Source: Fen-455 sp050012675 (GTDB taxonomy: Bacteria > Actinomycetota > Acidimicrobiia > Acidimicrobiales > Bog-793). Taken from it: a DNA stretch of 64,000 bases. The notes beneath the pieces were generated by a model. That model saw nothing but the letters and a program-made list of their open reading frames with translations, was not told the origin of the DNA and searched no databases. The stretch lies in the NCBI GenBank assembly GCA_050012675.1, contig JBEKGS010000006.1, forward strand, positions 170,894 to 234,893, written 5' to 3'. A program made the translations under genes and the position numbers. Shown here piece by piece: positions 31,330-40,233 of this stretch (within the stretch, counting starts at the first letter, position 1; every line of letters begins with the position of its first letter).

Positions 31330-32253
31330 GTGCGGACACTGCGTATCGCGACACGTGGCAGTCCCCTGGCGCTTCGCCAGGCCGAGATCGTGACCGAAGC
31401 GTTGGCCGCGGCGTTGCCAGGTCGCGCCGGGCAGATCACAACCGAGATCGTGGTCGTCGAGACGGCCGGCGATCGGCAGGCCGACCGTCCCATCGCGGCG
31501 ATCGGAGGCCAGGGCGCCTTTGTCACCGAGGTCTCGAAAGCCCTGATCGACGGCCGCGCCGACCTCGCCGTCCATTCCGCCAAGGACCTGCCTTCTGGCT
31601 TGCTTGAAGGGTTGACGATCGCGGCCGTCCCGAAAAGGGCCGACCCGAGGGACGTGCTCGTGGGCCGCGCGCTCGCCGATCTCGGTCCGGGGGCGCACGT
31701 CGCCACGGGCGCCCCGCGAAGGAGGGCGCAGCTCGCCTGGTTGCGGCCGGACCTGCGTTTTGAGGAGCTGAGAGGCAACATCGCCACGCGGCTGCAAAAG
31801 GTGCCCCCCGGGGGGGCCGTCGTCATGGCCTACGCCGCGCTCGAGCGCCTCGGCCAAAGTGGCCGTGTCACAGAGGTCCTGCCCACCTCGACGATGCTCC
31901 CCCAGGTTGGCCAAGGGGCGCTGGCGCTGCAGTGCCGGGTGGATGACGAGCGCACGGCCGAGCTGGCGCGCTCGATCGACGACGTCGCCTCGCACCGCGG
32001 CCTCGACGCCGAACGGGCTTTTTTGGCCGAGCTCGGTGGCGGCTGCGAGCTGCCGGTGGGTGCCCTCGGCGTGGTGAGCCCGGACGGCGAGGTAGCCCTC
32101 GAGGGTCTCGTCGCCAGCCCGGACGGCCTGATCTTGCTCCGCCGGGCCATGAACGGCCGAGATGCGGCGATGCTCGGCCGGGCACTGGCCGCCGAGATCC
32201 GCGACCGGTGCGGAGGAGCGGAGATCCTCTCCGGCAAGGCCCTGACGCCGTGA
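31330..32253 (+). CDS. hemC: Hydroxymethylbilane synthase (porphobilinogen deaminase)
   Basis: 307 residues starting with the GTG at 31330. LRIATRGSPLALRQAEIV is the N-terminal signature; LAVHSAKDLPSGLLEGLTI and LRGNIATRLQKV follow. The dipyrromethane-cofactor Cys is in ELGGGCELPVGALGVV. It polymerises four porphobilinogens. It starts 7 bases after hemA and its stop overlaps the hemD start. Confidence 0.95.
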   Translation: MRTLRIATRGSPLALRQAEIVTEALAAALPGRAGQITTEIVVVETAGDRQADRPIAAIGGQGAFVTEVSKALIDGRADLAVHSAKDLPSGLLEGLTIAAVPKRADPRDVLVGRALADLGPGAHVATGAPRRRAQLAWLRPDLRFEELRGNIATRLQKVPPGGAVVMAYAALERLGQSGRVTEVLPTSTMLPQVGQGALALQCRVDDERTAELARSIDDVASHRGLDAERAFLAELGGGCELPVGALGVVSPDGEVALEGLVASPDGLILLRRAMNGRDAAMLGRALAAEIRDRCGGAEILSGKALTP

Positions 32254-33035
32254 AGGACGCCCAGGCGACCGGCCCGCTCTCAGGTTGGCGCGTGATCGTG
32301 ACACGCTCGCGCGCGCAGTCGTCCAGCCTCTTGGAACTGCTTGTCGGGGCCGGCGCCTCGCCCGTGGAGGTGCCGGTGATCGAGATCGCGGACCCGCTCG
32401 ACGAAGGTGCGGCACTACGGGGGGCACTGCTGCGGATCGAGGAGTTCGACTGGGTCGTGTTCACCTCCGCCAACGCGGTGGAGAGCTTTTGGCGGCGCCT
32501 CGGTGACGACAGGGCGCTCGGTGGGGCCAAGATCGCCGCCATCGGTGAGGCGACGGCCGCCGCGCTCGCCGTTCACGGCGTCGTCGCCGATCTCGTCCCG
32601 GAGCGTTTCGTCGCCGAATCGCTCGTGGAGGCGTTCCCGGGACCACCGCGGCGGGAGGCGTCGGTCCTTCTGCCGTGCGCCGCCGAGGCACGCGACGTGC
32701 TGGCGAAGGGACTTTCCGAGAAAGGCTGGCGCGTGGAGGTGGTCGAGGCCTACAGGACGACGCGACCGAGCCTTGAAGACCTTGACCTCAAGTCCGTCGA
32801 GGACGCCGATGCGGTCACGTTCACATCGCCGTCGACGGTCACCGGCTACCTCGAGCTCGTCGGCGCCGGGCGCGTGCCTCCGCTCGTGGCCTGCATCGGT
32901 CCTGTCACCGCCAGCGCCGCCATGAAGGCCGGCCTCTGTGTCGACATCGTGGCGCCCGTGCACACCGTCGACGGGCTGGTCAGCGCACTGACGAACTGGT
33001 CGCAGCGCCACGACGCACCATTTGGCGAGCGGTAG
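32250..33035 (+). CDS. hemD: Uroporphyrinogen-III synthase
   Basis: 261 residues from the GTG at 32250, which overlaps the hemC stop. GWRVIVTRSRAQSSSLLELL opens the first domain, and FDWVVFTSANAVESFWRRLG is the conserved central motif. ADAVTFTSPSTVTGYLELVG and VACIGPVTASAAMKAGLCVD form the second domain. It closes and inverts ring D of hydroxymethylbilane. Stand-alone form, not fused to a uroporphyrinogen methyltransferase as in many actinobacteria. Confidence 0.92.
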   Translation: MKDAQATGPLSGWRVIVTRSRAQSSSLLELLVGAGASPVEVPVIEIADPLDEGAALRGALLRIEEFDWVVFTSANAVESFWRRLGDDRALGGAKIAAIGEATAAALAVHGVVADLVPERFVAESLVEAFPGPPRREASVLLPCAAEARDVLAKGLSEKGWRVEVVEAYRTTRPSLEDLDLKSVEDADAVTFTSPSTVTGYLELVGAGRVPPLVACIGPVTASAAMKAGLCVDIVAPVHTVDGLVSALTNWSQRHDAPFGER

Positions 33036-33038
33036 GCT
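33033..33038 (+). promoter_or_regulatory. Possible internal -10 box for hemB
   Basis: TAGGCT starts with the hemD stop codon TAG and ends seven bases before the hemB ATG. No Shine-Dalgarno precedes that ATG, so hemB may also be transcribed from here as a leaderless mRNA. Same hexamer and distance as at mshA. Confidence 0.4.
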
Positions 33039-33045
33039 CGCCGAA

Positions 33046-34029
33046 ATGGGCTTTCCTGCTCGCAGATTGCGGCGGCTGCGCCGGTCGCCCGCCATGCGAC
33101 GGCTCGTGGCCGAGTCCCGCCTTTCGATCGACGACCTCGTGGCTCCACTGTTCGTGCGCGAGTCGATCGATGCCCCGGTGCCCATCGAGTCGATGCCGGG
33201 AGTCTCACAGCACACGGTCGGCTCCCTGGTTCTCGAGGCGAAACGGCTCTCCTCGCTCGGAATCGGGGCCCTCGTGCTGTTCGGTGTTCCCGCCCGCAAG
33301 GACCCGGTCGGATCGGGGGCGTCGGACGAGGACGGCATTGTCCAGACCGCCCTCAGACAGCTCCGGGACAGCCTCGGCGACGAGATGGTGCTCATAGCCG
33401 ACCTCTGCCTCGACGAGTACACCGACCACGGCCACTGCGGCCTTGTCGACGCACGGGGCGAGGTCGACAACGACGCCACGCTCGTGCGCTACGGCGAGGT
33501 CGCCGTCGCCCAGGCCGAGGCCGGTGCCCATCTGGTGGCGCCGAGCGGGATGATGGACGGCCAGGTCGGGGCCATCCGGGCGGCGCTGGACGCCTCGGGG
33601 CACGCAGAGGTCGGGATCCTCGCCTACTCGGCGAAGTACGCCTCCGCCCTCTACGGCCCGTTCCGTGACGCCGTGGACGTCACGATCGCCGGAGGCGGCG
33701 ACAGGCGTGGCTATCAGCAGGACCCGCGCAACCGGCGCGAGGCCGTCTTGGAGGCGCGCCTCGATGTCGGCGAAGGCGCCGACATGGTCATGGTCAAGCC
33801 CGCGCTCGCCTACCTCGACATCATCGCCGCGGTCCGCCGAGCCGTCGACGTCCCTGTGGCCGCCTACAACGTGAGCGGTGAGTACGCCATGGTGGTGGCC
33901 GCGGCAGAACGCGGGTGGATCGACCGCCGGGCCGTGGCGCTCGAGCACCTGGGGGCCATCAAGAGGGCCGGCGCGGACGTGATCCTCACCTATTTCGCGG
34001 CCGAGGTGGCCGAGGCGCTCGGTGGCTGA
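33046..34029 (+). CDS. hemB: Delta-aminolevulinic acid dehydratase (porphobilinogen synthase)
   Basis: 327 residues. The Schiff-base lysines lie in ILAYSAKYASALYGPFRDA and DMVMVKPALAYLDI. The metal region reads IADLCLDEYTDHGHCGLVDA: two of the three zinc cysteines are kept (C-x-D...GHCG) and the middle one is Asp, an intermediate between zinc and magnesium types. APSGMMDGQVGAIRAALD and NVSGEYAMVVAAAERGW are also conserved. It condenses two 5-aminolevulinates to porphobilinogen. It precedes hemL, whose start overlaps its stop. Confidence 0.95.
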   Translation: MGFPARRLRRLRRSPAMRRLVAESRLSIDDLVAPLFVRESIDAPVPIESMPGVSQHTVGSLVLEAKRLSSLGIGALVLFGVPARKDPVGSGASDEDGIVQTALRQLRDSLGDEMVLIADLCLDEYTDHGHCGLVDARGEVDNDATLVRYGEVAVAQAEAGAHLVAPSGMMDGQVGAIRAALDASGHAEVGILAYSAKYASALYGPFRDAVDVTIAGGGDRRGYQQDPRNRREAVLEARLDVGEGADMVMVKPALAYLDIIAAVRRAVDVPVAAYNVSGEYAMVVAAAERGWIDRRAVALEHLGAIKRAGADVILTYFAAEVAEALGG

Positions 34030-35329
34030 AGGCCTGCCAAGCCGGGCGACCGCAGGCAGGCGCAGCTCGGAGCTGTTCGCCGAGGCATGCCGGGTGATCC
34101 CGGGCGGTGTCGACTCACCGGTGCGGGCCTTCGGTTCGGTCGGCGGCTCGCCGTACTTCGTCGCCCGTGCGAAGGGCGCCTTCATCGAGGACGTCGACGG
34201 TCGCAGACTGCTCGACTACGTCCAGTCCTGGGGGGCGTCCATCCTGGGCCACGCCCACCCCGCCGTGCTCGATGCGATCACGAAAGCCGCCTCGCGGGGC
34301 ACCACCTACGGCGCCCCGACCGAAGGCGAGGTCCGTCTGGCCGAGGTCCTCACGGCGGCGGTTCCAGGTTGCGAACAGGTGCGCCTCGTGTCGTCGGGGA
34401 CCGAGGCCGCCATGACGGTCATACGCCTGGCGCGGGCCGCGACCGGTCGGGACCGCGTCGTGAAGTTCGCCGGCTGCTACCACGGCCACAGCGACGCCCT
34501 CTTGGCCGGCGGGGGAAGCGGCGTCGCCACTTTGGGGCTCCCGGACTCGGCCGGCGTGCCGAAGAGCGCCGTCTCGGCCACGATCGTCGCGCCGTACAAC
34601 AAGGTCCCGGCGATCGACGAATCGGTGGCGTGCGTCATCGTCGAGCCCGTGGCGGCGAACATGGGGCTCGTGGCCCCGGTCGAGGGCTTCCTCGAGGGTC
34701 TGCGCGCGGCGTGCGACCGCGCGGGCGCCCTGCTCATCTTCGACGAGGTGATCACCGGATTCCGGATCGCCCTCGCCGGAGCAACCGGGGTGCTCGGGGT
34801 GCGGCCGGACCTGTGGTGCTTCGGCAAGGTGATCGGGGGAGGCCTGCCGCTCGCCGCGCTCGGGGGCGGGCGCGACCTGATGTCGCAGCTGGCCCCGGTC
34901 GGGCCCGTCTACCAGGCGGGCACCCTGTCCGGAAACCCCCTTGCCACTGCGGCGGGCCTCGCCGTGCTCGAGCGCCTCGACGACGATGCCTACGCGGAGC
35001 TCGCGACGAAGGTCGCACGTCTCGCGGACGGGCTCAGCCGGGCGATCGGGCAAAGTGGTCTCGCGGTCCAGGTGCCCTGTTTTCGGACCCTGCTCTCGGT
35101 GTTCTTCTCCGAGGAGCCCGTGCTCGACTACGACGGCGCGGCCCGGTCCGCCCGGTCCGGGCACTACGCCACCTTCTTCAGGGCCATGCTCGCCCGTGGC
35201 GTCGCGCTCGCCCCGAGCCCGTACGAGATCGCCTTCGTCTCGCTCGCCCATTCGCCCGAGGACATCGATCGCACCGTGGAGGCGGCCGGAGACGCCGCCC
35301 TCGAGGTGGCCGACCGGACGAGCGCCTAA
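34022..35329 (+). CDS. hemL: Glutamate-1-semialdehyde 2,1-aminomutase
   Basis: 435 residues. GGVDSPVRAFGSVGG is the family opening, VRLVSSGTEAAMTVIRLARA and FAGCYHGHSDALLAGGGSG lie in the PLP pocket, LIFDEVITGFRIAL holds the PLP Asp, and LWCFGKVIGGGLPLAALGG holds the PLP Lys. It completes 5-aminolevulinate synthesis after HemA. The stop overlaps by 4 bases the convergent flavoprotein gene. Confidence 0.95.
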   Translation: MAEGLPSRATAGRRSSELFAEACRVIPGGVDSPVRAFGSVGGSPYFVARAKGAFIEDVDGRRLLDYVQSWGASILGHAHPAVLDAITKAASRGTTYGAPTEGEVRLAEVLTAAVPGCEQVRLVSSGTEAAMTVIRLARAATGRDRVVKFAGCYHGHSDALLAGGGSGVATLGLPDSAGVPKSAVSATIVAPYNKVPAIDESVACVIVEPVAANMGLVAPVEGFLEGLRAACDRAGALLIFDEVITGFRIALAGATGVLGVRPDLWCFGKVIGGGLPLAALGGGRDLMSQLAPVGPVYQAGTLSGNPLATAAGLAVLERLDDDAYAELATKVARLADGLSRAIGQSGLAVQVPCFRTLLSVFFSEEPVLDYDGAARSARSGHYATFFRAMLARGVALAPSPYEIAFVSLAHSPEDIDRTVEAAGDAALEVADRTSA

Positions 35330-36669
35330 GGCTCGGGCACCCGGTGGGCGAGGGCGACCACGGCCCTGTACACGGCTTCGGCCGGTCCCAGCTCGTAAGG
35401 CTGCAGCAGGTTGGCCATGATCCGTAGCAGCCACTCCATGACGGGTCGGTTGTACATGCCGGTGTTGACGCACAGGCGCATCACCCCGGGCCGCGAGAGG
35501 ACACCTATGAAAGCCCGGGCCACCCGGTAGTACAGGCCGTAGACGTCCTGCAGGGACTGTTCGTAACGGGCGAGCAGTCCTTCGTCGCCGGCCTCGAGGG
35601 CGTCGGCGACCGCACCTGCGGCCAGGCGGCCCGTCTCGTACGCGTAGGCGATGCCCTCGCCGTTGAACGGGTTGATGACCCCTGCCGCGTCACCTGCCAC
35701 CAGGCAGTCCGGCCCGACGCGGGGCCCGACGGCGAGCCCCATGGGCAGGCGGCCACCGACCGGAGCACCCAAGCAGGACCCGGGGTCGAGGCACCACGAG
35801 GCGGGCGCCTGAGCGAGGAAGTCGTCCAGGAGCCTGGTGGTGTTCACGTGGCTCCCCCGGCCCATGGTGGACAACAGGCCCACCCCGACGTTCACGCGGC
35901 CATCTCCGAGGGGGAATATCCAGCCGTAGCCGGGCACGACCTTGCCGGTGGCGTCGCGGATGTCGAGGAACGAGTCGATGTAGTCCTCGTGGCTTCGCGG
36001 AGACAGGTAGTAGCCACGAAGCGCCATGCCCTGGGGCCAGTCACGGTTGCGCCCCGTACCGAGTGCCCGACCGAACCGGGACAGCGACCCGTCGGCCACG
36101 ATCACGTACCGGGCCCGGACCTCGGTCGTGGTCGAGCGTGCCTTGTCGGCGACGATGGCGCCGCCTGCCCGGCGCAAGGGCGAGCCTTCAGGTACCGGGA
36201 CCGGATCGCCCCCCGCAGCCGAGGTCCCGGTCAGCGGCATCACCGCCTCGGCACCTTGCCACACCACCGCCCCGGCCTTCTCGGCACGGGCGGCCACGAG
36301 GCCGTCCAGGTCGGCCCGGGTGACCACATAGCCGTGCGCGGGCAGCACGGGGTGCTCGGGCCAGTCCATGGCGATCGTGCGCCCATAGGCGTTGGTCCGC
36401 AGCCCCCGGTAGCGGTGATGTGCCTCCAGCTCGGAGGCGAGCCCCATCTCCGCGAGCTGGTGGACAGAGCGCGGCGTGAGGCCGTCGCCGCAGGGCTTTG
36501 CCCGCGGGTAGTGCTTCTTTTCGACCACGAGCACTTCGATGCCGGAGCTCGCGAGCCAGTACGCAGCCGCGGCGCCGGCCGGTCCGCCACCCACGACCAG
36601 CACGTCGCACTCGTACCGGTCGGGACGGGGAGGCTGCAGCTGGGCCGCGGCGAGCTTGGCTGCGGTCAT
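35326..36669 (-). CDS. Geranylgeranyl/menaquinone reductase-family FAD protein
   Basis: 447 residues. Dinucleotide-binding motif DVLVVGGGPAGAAAAYWLAS, then family motif VVEKKHYPRAKPCGDGLTPR, VTRADLDGLVAARAEKAG, and the second FAD motif CLVAGDAAGVINPFNGEGIA. It belongs to the geranylgeranyl-reductase family. In mycobacteria the homologue MenJ saturates one isoprene unit of menaquinone. Its position divergent from nuoA, 68 bases away, supports a menaquinone role. A TAACAT -10 box ends six bases before the ATG, so the message is probably leaderless. Confidence 0.88.
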   Translation of the reverse strand: MTAAKLAAAQLQPPRPDRYECDVLVVGGGPAGAAAAYWLASSGIEVLVVEKKHYPRAKPCGDGLTPRSVHQLAEMGLASELEAHHRYRGLRTNAYGRTIAMDWPEHPVLPAHGYVVTRADLDGLVAARAEKAGAVVWQGAEAVMPLTGTSAAGGDPVPVPEGSPLRRAGGAIVADKARSTTTEVRARYVIVADGSLSRFGRALGTGRNRDWPQGMALRGYYLSPRSHEDYIDSFLDIRDATGKVVPGYGWIFPLGDGRVNVGVGLLSTMGRGSHVNTTRLLDDFLAQAPASWCLDPGSCLGAPVGGRLPMGLAVGPRVGPDCLVAGDAAGVINPFNGEGIAYAYETGRLAAGAVADALEAGDEGLLARYEQSLQDVYGLYYRVARAFIGVLSRPGVMRLCVNTGMYNRPVMEWLLRIMANLLQPYELGPAEAVYRAVVALAHRVPEP

Positions 36670-36675
36670 GGCTGC

Positions 36676-36681
36676 ATGTTA
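36676..36681 (-). promoter_or_regulatory. -10 box of the menaquinone-reductase-type gene (TAACAT)
   Basis: On the minus strand TAACAT ends six bases before the ATG at 36669, with no Shine-Dalgarno in between. It lies in the 68-base divergent promoter shared with the nuo operon, where no Rex-type TTGTG-N8-CACAA dyad is visible. Confidence 0.45.
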
Positions 36682-36737
36682 GGAGCGGTCCGACGTGCCC
36701 GTAACCGGCCGCGCGTGGTAGAAACCCCTCCAGCATT

Positions 36738-37193
36738 ATGGGCAGCCTCGACAGCTACCTCCCCATCTTCTTCATGATCGTGCTCGGCGTCGCGTTCGCG
36801 AGCCTTTCTTTTGCCGCGTCCAGGCTGCTCGCTCCCCAGCGCCCCACTGCCGCCAAAGAGGCGCCCTACGAATGCGGCATCGTGCCGACCCACGAACCGG
36901 CGCGCCGCTTCCCTGTGCGCTTCTACCTGGTCGCGATGGCCTTTGTCGTGGTGGACATCGAGATCATCTTCCTCTTCCCCTGGGCCGTGGACGCCCAGGG
37001 CCTCGGGCGCTTCGGCCTGGTCGAGATCCTGGTGTTCGCCGCTTCGGTGTTCGTGCCTTTCATCTACCTCGTTGCCAACGGGGCCCTCGACTGGGGCCCG
37101 CTCAAGCGGGTCCGCCCCGTCGAGTCCGATGTCGTCCGAACCTCGTCGTCGACTGTCCGCCACATCGGGCCGTCGAACGACGAAGCGGCCTAG
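36738..37193 (+). CDS. nuoA: NADH-quinone oxidoreductase subunit A
   Basis: 151 residues with three membrane helices. The conserved loop EAPYECGIVPTHEPARRFPV is the NuoA signature, with DIEIIFLFPWAVDAQGLG in helix 2. The C-terminal tail of about 25 residues is hydrophilic and longer than in E. coli. It is the first gene of a 14-gene nuo operon that encodes respiratory complex I. No Shine-Dalgarno is obvious before the ATG. Confidence 0.96.
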   Translation: MGSLDSYLPIFFMIVLGVAFASLSFAASRLLAPQRPTAAKEAPYECGIVPTHEPARRFPVRFYLVAMAFVVVDIEIIFLFPWAVDAQGLGRFGLVEILVFAASVFVPFIYLVANGALDWGPLKRVRPVESDVVRTSSSTVRHIGPSNDEAA

Positions 37194-37209
37194 AGCGAAT
37201 CGGAGCCGG

Positions 37210-37785
37210 ATGGGCCTCGAAAACCTCAACCACAACTTCCTCACGGGCTCGCTCGAGGAGCTCGTGAAATGGGCGCGCCGCTCGAGCGTCTGGCCGGCCA
37301 CGTTCGGCCTGGCTTGCTGTGCGATCGAGATGATGGCGGCAGGTGCGGCGGATTTCGACCTGGCGCGTTTTGGCATGGAGGTCTTCCGGGGTTCACCTCG
37401 CCAGGCCGATCTCATGGTGGTCGCCGGCCGCGTGTCGCAGAAGATGGCACCTGTGCTGCGGCAGGTCTACGACCAGATGGTCGAGCCGAAATGGGTCATC
37501 TCGATGGGCGTGTGCGCCTCGACGGGCGGGATGTTCAACAACTACGCCATCGTGCAGGGCGTCGACCAGATCGTCCCCGTCGACGTCTACGCCCCCGGTT
37601 GCCCGCCGGGCCCGCAGACGCTCATCCACGCCATCTTGACCCTGCACGAGAAGATCCGCCTGGGCGAGATCACCAACCGTCGTCCCGGCGAGACCGGAGC
37701 CGGGATAGACCTCGGCTCCGAGCCGGTCCCGGCCGGTTGGGTGGCGCCTGCCTCGGCGGCCGTGCACCTGGGGACGCCCCGGTGA
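37210..37785 (+). CDS. nuoB: NADH-quinone oxidoreductase subunit B
   Basis: 191 residues, carrier of the terminal N2 4Fe-4S cluster next to the quinone site. The adjacent cysteines are in PATFGLACCAIEMMAAGA. Others are in WVISMGVCASTGGMFNNY and VYAPGCPPGPQTLIHAIL. The C-terminal 35 residues are a Pro/Ala-rich tail. Starts 16 bases after nuoA. Confidence 0.97.
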   Translation: MGLENLNHNFLTGSLEELVKWARRSSVWPATFGLACCAIEMMAAGAADFDLARFGMEVFRGSPRQADLMVVAGRVSQKMAPVLRQVYDQMVEPKWVISMGVCASTGGMFNNYAIVQGVDQIVPVDVYAPGCPPGPQTLIHAILTLHEKIRLGEITNRRPGETGAGIDLGSEPVPAGWVAPASAAVHLGTPR

Positions 37786-38291
37786 CGGCGAGCGCCGGCG
37801 CGAGTGCCGCCGAACTGGCGGGCCTCGGCGCCGTCGCCTCGAGCGGGGCGGGCGGCCAGGACGTGCTCCACGTCACCCGCGAGCGGTACCTCGAGGTGGC
37901 CCGGGCACTCAAGGATGCCGGCTTTGAGATGTGCGCGGACTTGTGCGCGGTCGACTACCTGCGTCACCTCGACCGGCCCGTGCCCGAGAACGTGGGCGCC
38001 GAGCGCTTCGAGATCGTCGTGAACCTCGTCTCCCTCGAGCACCACCGAAGGGTCCGCCTACGGGTGCAGGTCCCCGAGGCCGACCCGGTCGTCCCCACGC
38101 TGTTCGAGGTCTATCCCGGCACCGAGAACATGGAGCGTGAGGCGTTCGACATGTTCGGGGTGCGCTTCGAGGGCCATCCCGATCACACGAGGATCCTCAT
38201 GCCGGACGACTGGGAGGGTCACCCGCTGCGCAAGGACTACTCGGTGGGCCGCGTGCCTGTGCAGTTCAAGGAAGCGCCGGGTCCCCGATGA
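37782..38291 (+). CDS. nuoC: NADH-quinone oxidoreductase subunit C
   Basis: 169 residues from the GTG overlapping the nuoB stop. AFDMFGVRFEGHPDHTRILM is the 30-kDa subunit signature, followed by DDWEGHPLRKDYSVG. It is a separate polypeptide, not fused to NuoD. About 25 non-conserved residues precede the domain. Confidence 0.96.
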   Translation: MTASAGASAAELAGLGAVASSGAGGQDVLHVTRERYLEVARALKDAGFEMCADLCAVDYLRHLDRPVPENVGAERFEIVVNLVSLEHHRRVRLRVQVPEADPVVPTLFEVYPGTENMEREAFDMFGVRFEGHPDHTRILMPDDWEGHPLRKDYSVGRVPVQFKEAPGPR

Positions 38292-39616
38292 CCGGCGAAG
38301 AGCTCAAGGCGGAGACCTCCGAAGGACTCCAGGAGCTGCAAGAGCGCGACGAGACCGACCCGGTCGAGCTCGCGATCGAGGAGGGGTCGCCCAGAGCCCT
38401 GCCCGAAGGTGCCGTGTTCCCACCTGGTGACATCGACGTCGAGTTCGGCGAGGACGAGACGATGATCATCAACATGGGCCCGCAGCACCCCTCGACCCAT
38501 GGCGTGCTCCGCATCATGATGGAGCTCGAGGGCGAGACGGTGCTGCGGTCCAAGCCGATCATCGGTTACCTGCACACGGGCATGGAGAAGACCGGTGAGG
38601 AGCTCACCTACGTCCAGGGTGCGACGAACGTCACCCGCATGGACTACCTGTCGCCACTGCACAACGAGCTCGTGTTCTCGCTGGCCACCGAGGCGTTGTT
38701 GAACATCGAGATCCCGCCCCGGGCGATCTGGATCCGCATGCTCATGACAGAGCTCAACCGCATCTCCTCGCACGTGCTGTGGATGGCCACCAACGGCATG
38801 GACCTGGCGTCGACCTCGATGATGATCTACGGCTTTCGCGACCGCGAGATGATCCTGTCGTTTTTCGAGAAGACGACCGGCCTGCGCATGAACCACGACT
38901 ACATCCGCCCCGGTGGTGTCGCCGCCGACCTGCCCGACGGGTGGGAGGACGACGTCATGTCGATCGTCGAGACGATCCCCGGGCGCGTCGACGAGTACGA
39001 CGAGCTCCTGACGGGCCAGCCCATCTTCAAGCGGCGCACCGAGGGCGTCGGGGTCATCTCCCCCGAGCTCGCCATCGCCATGTCGGCCACCGGGCCGATA
39101 CTGAGGGCTTCCGGAGTTGCCTGGGACCTCCGGCGGGCCATGCCCTATCTCGCTTATGACGAGGTGGACTTCGACGTCATCGTCGGCACGGTCGGCGACT
39201 CCTTCGACCGGTACGCGGTGCGCCTGAACGAGATCCGCGAGTCCTGCAGGATCGTCCGCCAGTGCGTCGAGAAGATGCCCCCCGGGGACTACAGGGCCCA
39301 GGACAAGAAGGTGACGCCGCCGCCACGGGCACGCATCGACGAGTCGATGGAGGCGCTCATCCACCACTTCAAGATCTTCACGAGAGGCTTCGAGGTCCCT
39401 GCGGGCGAGGTCTACACGGCCATCGAGTCCCCCCGCGGCGAGCTCGGCTGCTACCTCGTGTCGGACGGGTCCAACAAGCCCTACCGCATGCACATCAGGG
39501 CACCGAGTTTCGTGAACCTGCAGAGCCTGCCCCCGTTGTTGCGGGGCGGGCTGATCGCCGACGCCGTAGCGGTGATCTCCTCGGTGGACCCGGTGATGGG
39601 GGAGGTGGACCGCTGA
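38288..39616 (+). CDS. nuoD: NADH-quinone oxidoreductase subunit D
   Basis: 442 residues. After a 55-residue acidic N-terminal extension the 49-kDa subunit begins at INMGPQHPSTHGVLRIMMEL. YLHTGMEKTGEELTYVQGAT and the quinone-pocket tyrosine region follow, and the C-terminus is RAPSFVNLQSLPPLL. With NuoB it forms the quinone-binding site. The start overlaps the nuoC stop (ATGA). Confidence 0.97.
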   Translation: MTGEELKAETSEGLQELQERDETDPVELAIEEGSPRALPEGAVFPPGDIDVEFGEDETMIINMGPQHPSTHGVLRIMMELEGETVLRSKPIIGYLHTGMEKTGEELTYVQGATNVTRMDYLSPLHNELVFSLATEALLNIEIPPRAIWIRMLMTELNRISSHVLWMATNGMDLASTSMMIYGFRDREMILSFFEKTTGLRMNHDYIRPGGVAADLPDGWEDDVMSIVETIPGRVDEYDELLTGQPIFKRRTEGVGVISPELAIAMSATGPILRASGVAWDLRRAMPYLAYDEVDFDVIVGTVGDSFDRYAVRLNEIRESCRIVRQCVEKMPPGDYRAQDKKVTPPPRARIDESMEALIHHFKIFTRGFEVPAGEVYTAIESPRGELGCYLVSDGSNKPYRMHIRAPSFVNLQSLPPLLRGGLIADAVAVISSVDPVMGEVDR

Positions 39617-40233
39617 TGGCGCACCTGTCCCCGCAGAACCGGGCGAAGGCCGAAGCGGTCGTGGCCTTGTACCCGAGGCAGCGCTCCGCCCTCATACCGC
39701 TGTGCCACCTGGCCCAGGCCCAGGACGGCTGGCTCACCGAAGAGGCCATGGAGGACATCGCCGGTCTCCTCGGTTGCACCCCGGCCGAGGTCCGGGGCAC
39801 CGCCAGCTTCTACGACATGCTGCACACCGAGCCGGTCGGCCGCCACGTCGTCACCGTCTGCACCAACATCGCCTGCATGCTGGCCGGCGCTTACGAGGTC
39901 CTCGACCACGCCGAGGCCTCCCTCGGGATCTCGGTCGGCCAGACGACCTCCGACGGCGAGTTCACCCTCGAGGAGGCCGAGTGCCTCGCCGGCTGCGACC
40001 ACGCCCCGTGCGTGCAGGTGAACAGCCGCTTCTTCGGCCCCGTCGACCCCGAGGGGTTCGACGCGTTGACACAGGACCTGCGTGCGGGACGTCTCGAAGA
40101 GACCGTACCTGCGCACGGGATCCTGAGCAGGGTCGAGCGCAGCGTGGTCCTGCCCGCCCGCGAGGCGAGCTCTCAGGCCCCCTCCGGCCCTCCGCCGGGA
40201 GGCGCCAAGGCTCCCGGGACGGTGGCCGAGTGA
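39616..40233 (+). CDS. nuoE: NADH-quinone oxidoreductase subunit E
   Basis: 205 residues. The thioredoxin-like 2Fe-2S domain has cysteines in VTVCTNIACMLAGA and EAECLAGCDHAPCVQVN (N1a cluster). The last 40 residues are a Pro/Ser/Gly-rich tail not needed for the fold. Its ATG overlaps the nuoD stop by one base. Confidence 0.96.
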   Translation: MAHLSPQNRAKAEAVVALYPRQRSALIPLCHLAQAQDGWLTEEAMEDIAGLLGCTPAEVRGTASFYDMLHTEPVGRHVVTVCTNIACMLAGAYEVLDHAEASLGISVGQTTSDGEFTLEEAECLAGCDHAPCVQVNSRFFGPVDPEGFDALTQDLRAGRLEETVPAHGILSRVERSVVLPAREASSQAPSGPPPGGAKAPGTVAE

